This document shows positions 63,462 to 64,000 of a DNA stretch of 64,000 bases, in pieces. Under the pieces are notes generated by a model, which was not told the origin of the DNA, searched no databases, and saw only the letters and a list, made by a program, of their open reading frames with translations. The position numbers and the translations under genes are program-made. The DNA comes from an uncultured Tenacibaculum sp. (GTDB lineage Bacteria; Bacteroidota; Bacteroidia; Flavobacteriales; Flavobacteriaceae): positions 1 to 64,000 of the forward strand of contig CANMWK010000005.1 of the NCBI GenBank assembly GCA_947501615.1, read 5' to 3'. The number at the start of each line of letters is the position of its first letter. Within the stretch, counting starts at the first letter, position 1.

Positions 63462-64000
63462 TTAAGCAATTTGTCTTTCTAAAGCTAAAAAGTGAGTAAC
63501 TTCATTTTTATCTTTTAAAGGAAAAATATGAATCTCACATTTATATTGAGTTTTATCTTTTTTATGGTTTGTAATTACTTCCTTAAAAGGATTACCTAAA
63601 GCTAGTTTCTTTCGAATTCTAGATCTAACAGTTTCAGAAGTTGCACTACCCTGTAAGAAATTTGGTGTCTTACGCATCGCATAATTTTTAGGGTAACCAG
63701 TCATTTTAGAAAAACCATCGTTTACCCACAGAATATTTCTGTCAATATCTGTCAGAATTAAAGCTTCGAAAGAGTGCTTAGAAAGAATATGTTCAACATT
63801 GTTTTTCCAAGTAAATTTTTTAGCTAAGCTTTGAAGTGAAAATATATCTTGTTGTAAAGAAGATTCTTCACATAAAAAATTAAAGTTTTGTAAATGAATA
63901 TCAAAACTAAGCATATTAATTCTTGCACTGTGATCTGAAACTAAAGATCCTTTAATTTCTTCGTATTGTTTTGCAGATAAAGAATTAACATAAATATCTA
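63462..64000 (-). CDS. PAS-domain protein resembling LOV, 5' end cut by window
   Basis: The frame stays open past the last base, so the N-terminus lies outside. About 180 residues are visible: a helical region (SLSAKQYEEIKG...) and then a PAS domain with NILWVNDGFSKMTGYP and KTPNFLQG. The last is similar to the LOV photosensor motif NCRFLQG, but the photoactive Cys is replaced (Pro in this alignment), so flavin-Cys photochemistry is not expected. It ends soon after the domain (LALERQIA), so it lacks a kinase or helix-turn-helix on this side. Confidence 0.8.
   Translation of the reverse strand, partial: DIYVNSLSAKQYEEIKGSLVSDHSARINMLSFDIHLQNFNFLCEESSLQQDIFSLQSLAKKFTWKNNVEHILSKHSFEALILTDIDRNILWVNDGFSKMTGYPKNYAMRKTPNFLQGSATSETVRSRIRKKLALGNPFKEVITNHKKDKTQYKCEIHIFPLKDKNEVTHFLALERQIA

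Overview
The window looks like a chromosomal segment of a marine member of the Flavobacteriaceae (Bacteroidota), perhaps near Tenacibaculum or Polaribacter; the genus is a guess. The evidence is the very AT-rich DNA, the absence of Shine-Dalgarno sites, promoters of the TTG / TAnnTTTG type, secreted giants with type IX secretion (T9SS) C-terminal sorting domains, the rpmB-rpmG-DUF4295-ftsY order, and the pdhA-pdhC pair without pdhB.

Layout. 0-4 kb: tRNA-Ser, aroC, an unrecognised secreted protein and a decayed IS5-like element. 4-13.3 kb: a 3144-residue secreted metalloprotease with CUB, Fn3 and MAM-like modules. 13.6-19 kb: pyruvate dehydrogenase E2 and E1-alpha, a secreted protein, a VanX-type dipeptidase and a bestrophin. 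19-22.4 kb: a DUF4870 / PadR / PspC / DUF4440 envelope-stress-like operon behind a good promoter with an overlapping palindrome. 22.5-24 kb: DUF4442 and AIM24 genes. 23.9-27.7 kb: two tandem double-glycine Cys-rich peptide genes, each with a matching leader hairpin, next to two tandem TlpA-like lipoproteins. 28-38 kb: SDR, HAD, a candidate small RNA, transaldolase, menD, menB, purU and a fumarylacetoacetase-family gene preceded by two microsatellites. 38.3-45.7 kb: a 2461-residue leucine-rich-repeat T9SS protein. 45.8-51 kb: epimerase/SDR pair, cinA, and the ribosomal protein/ftsY group. 51-64 kb: serine hydrolase, membrane LytTR regulator with an SH3 lipoprotein, amidase, rimO, DUF4386 protein behind a 36-bp palindrome, ATP-pyrophosphatase, a T9SS/propeller pair, a frameshifted Crp/Fnr regulator, an HD hydrolase and a LOV-like PAS protein cut by the window end.

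How it fits together. Most genes are ordinary core functions: aromatic and menaquinone biosynthesis (aroC, menD, menB), central carbon metabolism (pdhA, pdhC, transaldolase), translation and targeting (rpmB, rpmG, DUF4295, ftsY, rimO). Between them lie surface and secretion genes that look fast-evolving, because they are built of internal repeats.

The best candidate for something undescribed is the 23.9-27.7 kb cassette. It holds two 51-residue peptides with identical double-glycine leaders and four conserved cysteines in the core. Each has a 5' hairpin whose stem is kept by compensatory changes, and two duplicated thiol-oxidoreductase-like lipoproteins sit upstream on the same strand. Other items worth checking are the microsatellites at 37.0-37.15 kb, the palindrome abutting the start codon at 57.4 kb, the A7 frameshift in the Crp-like gene and a leaderless-type menD promoter.
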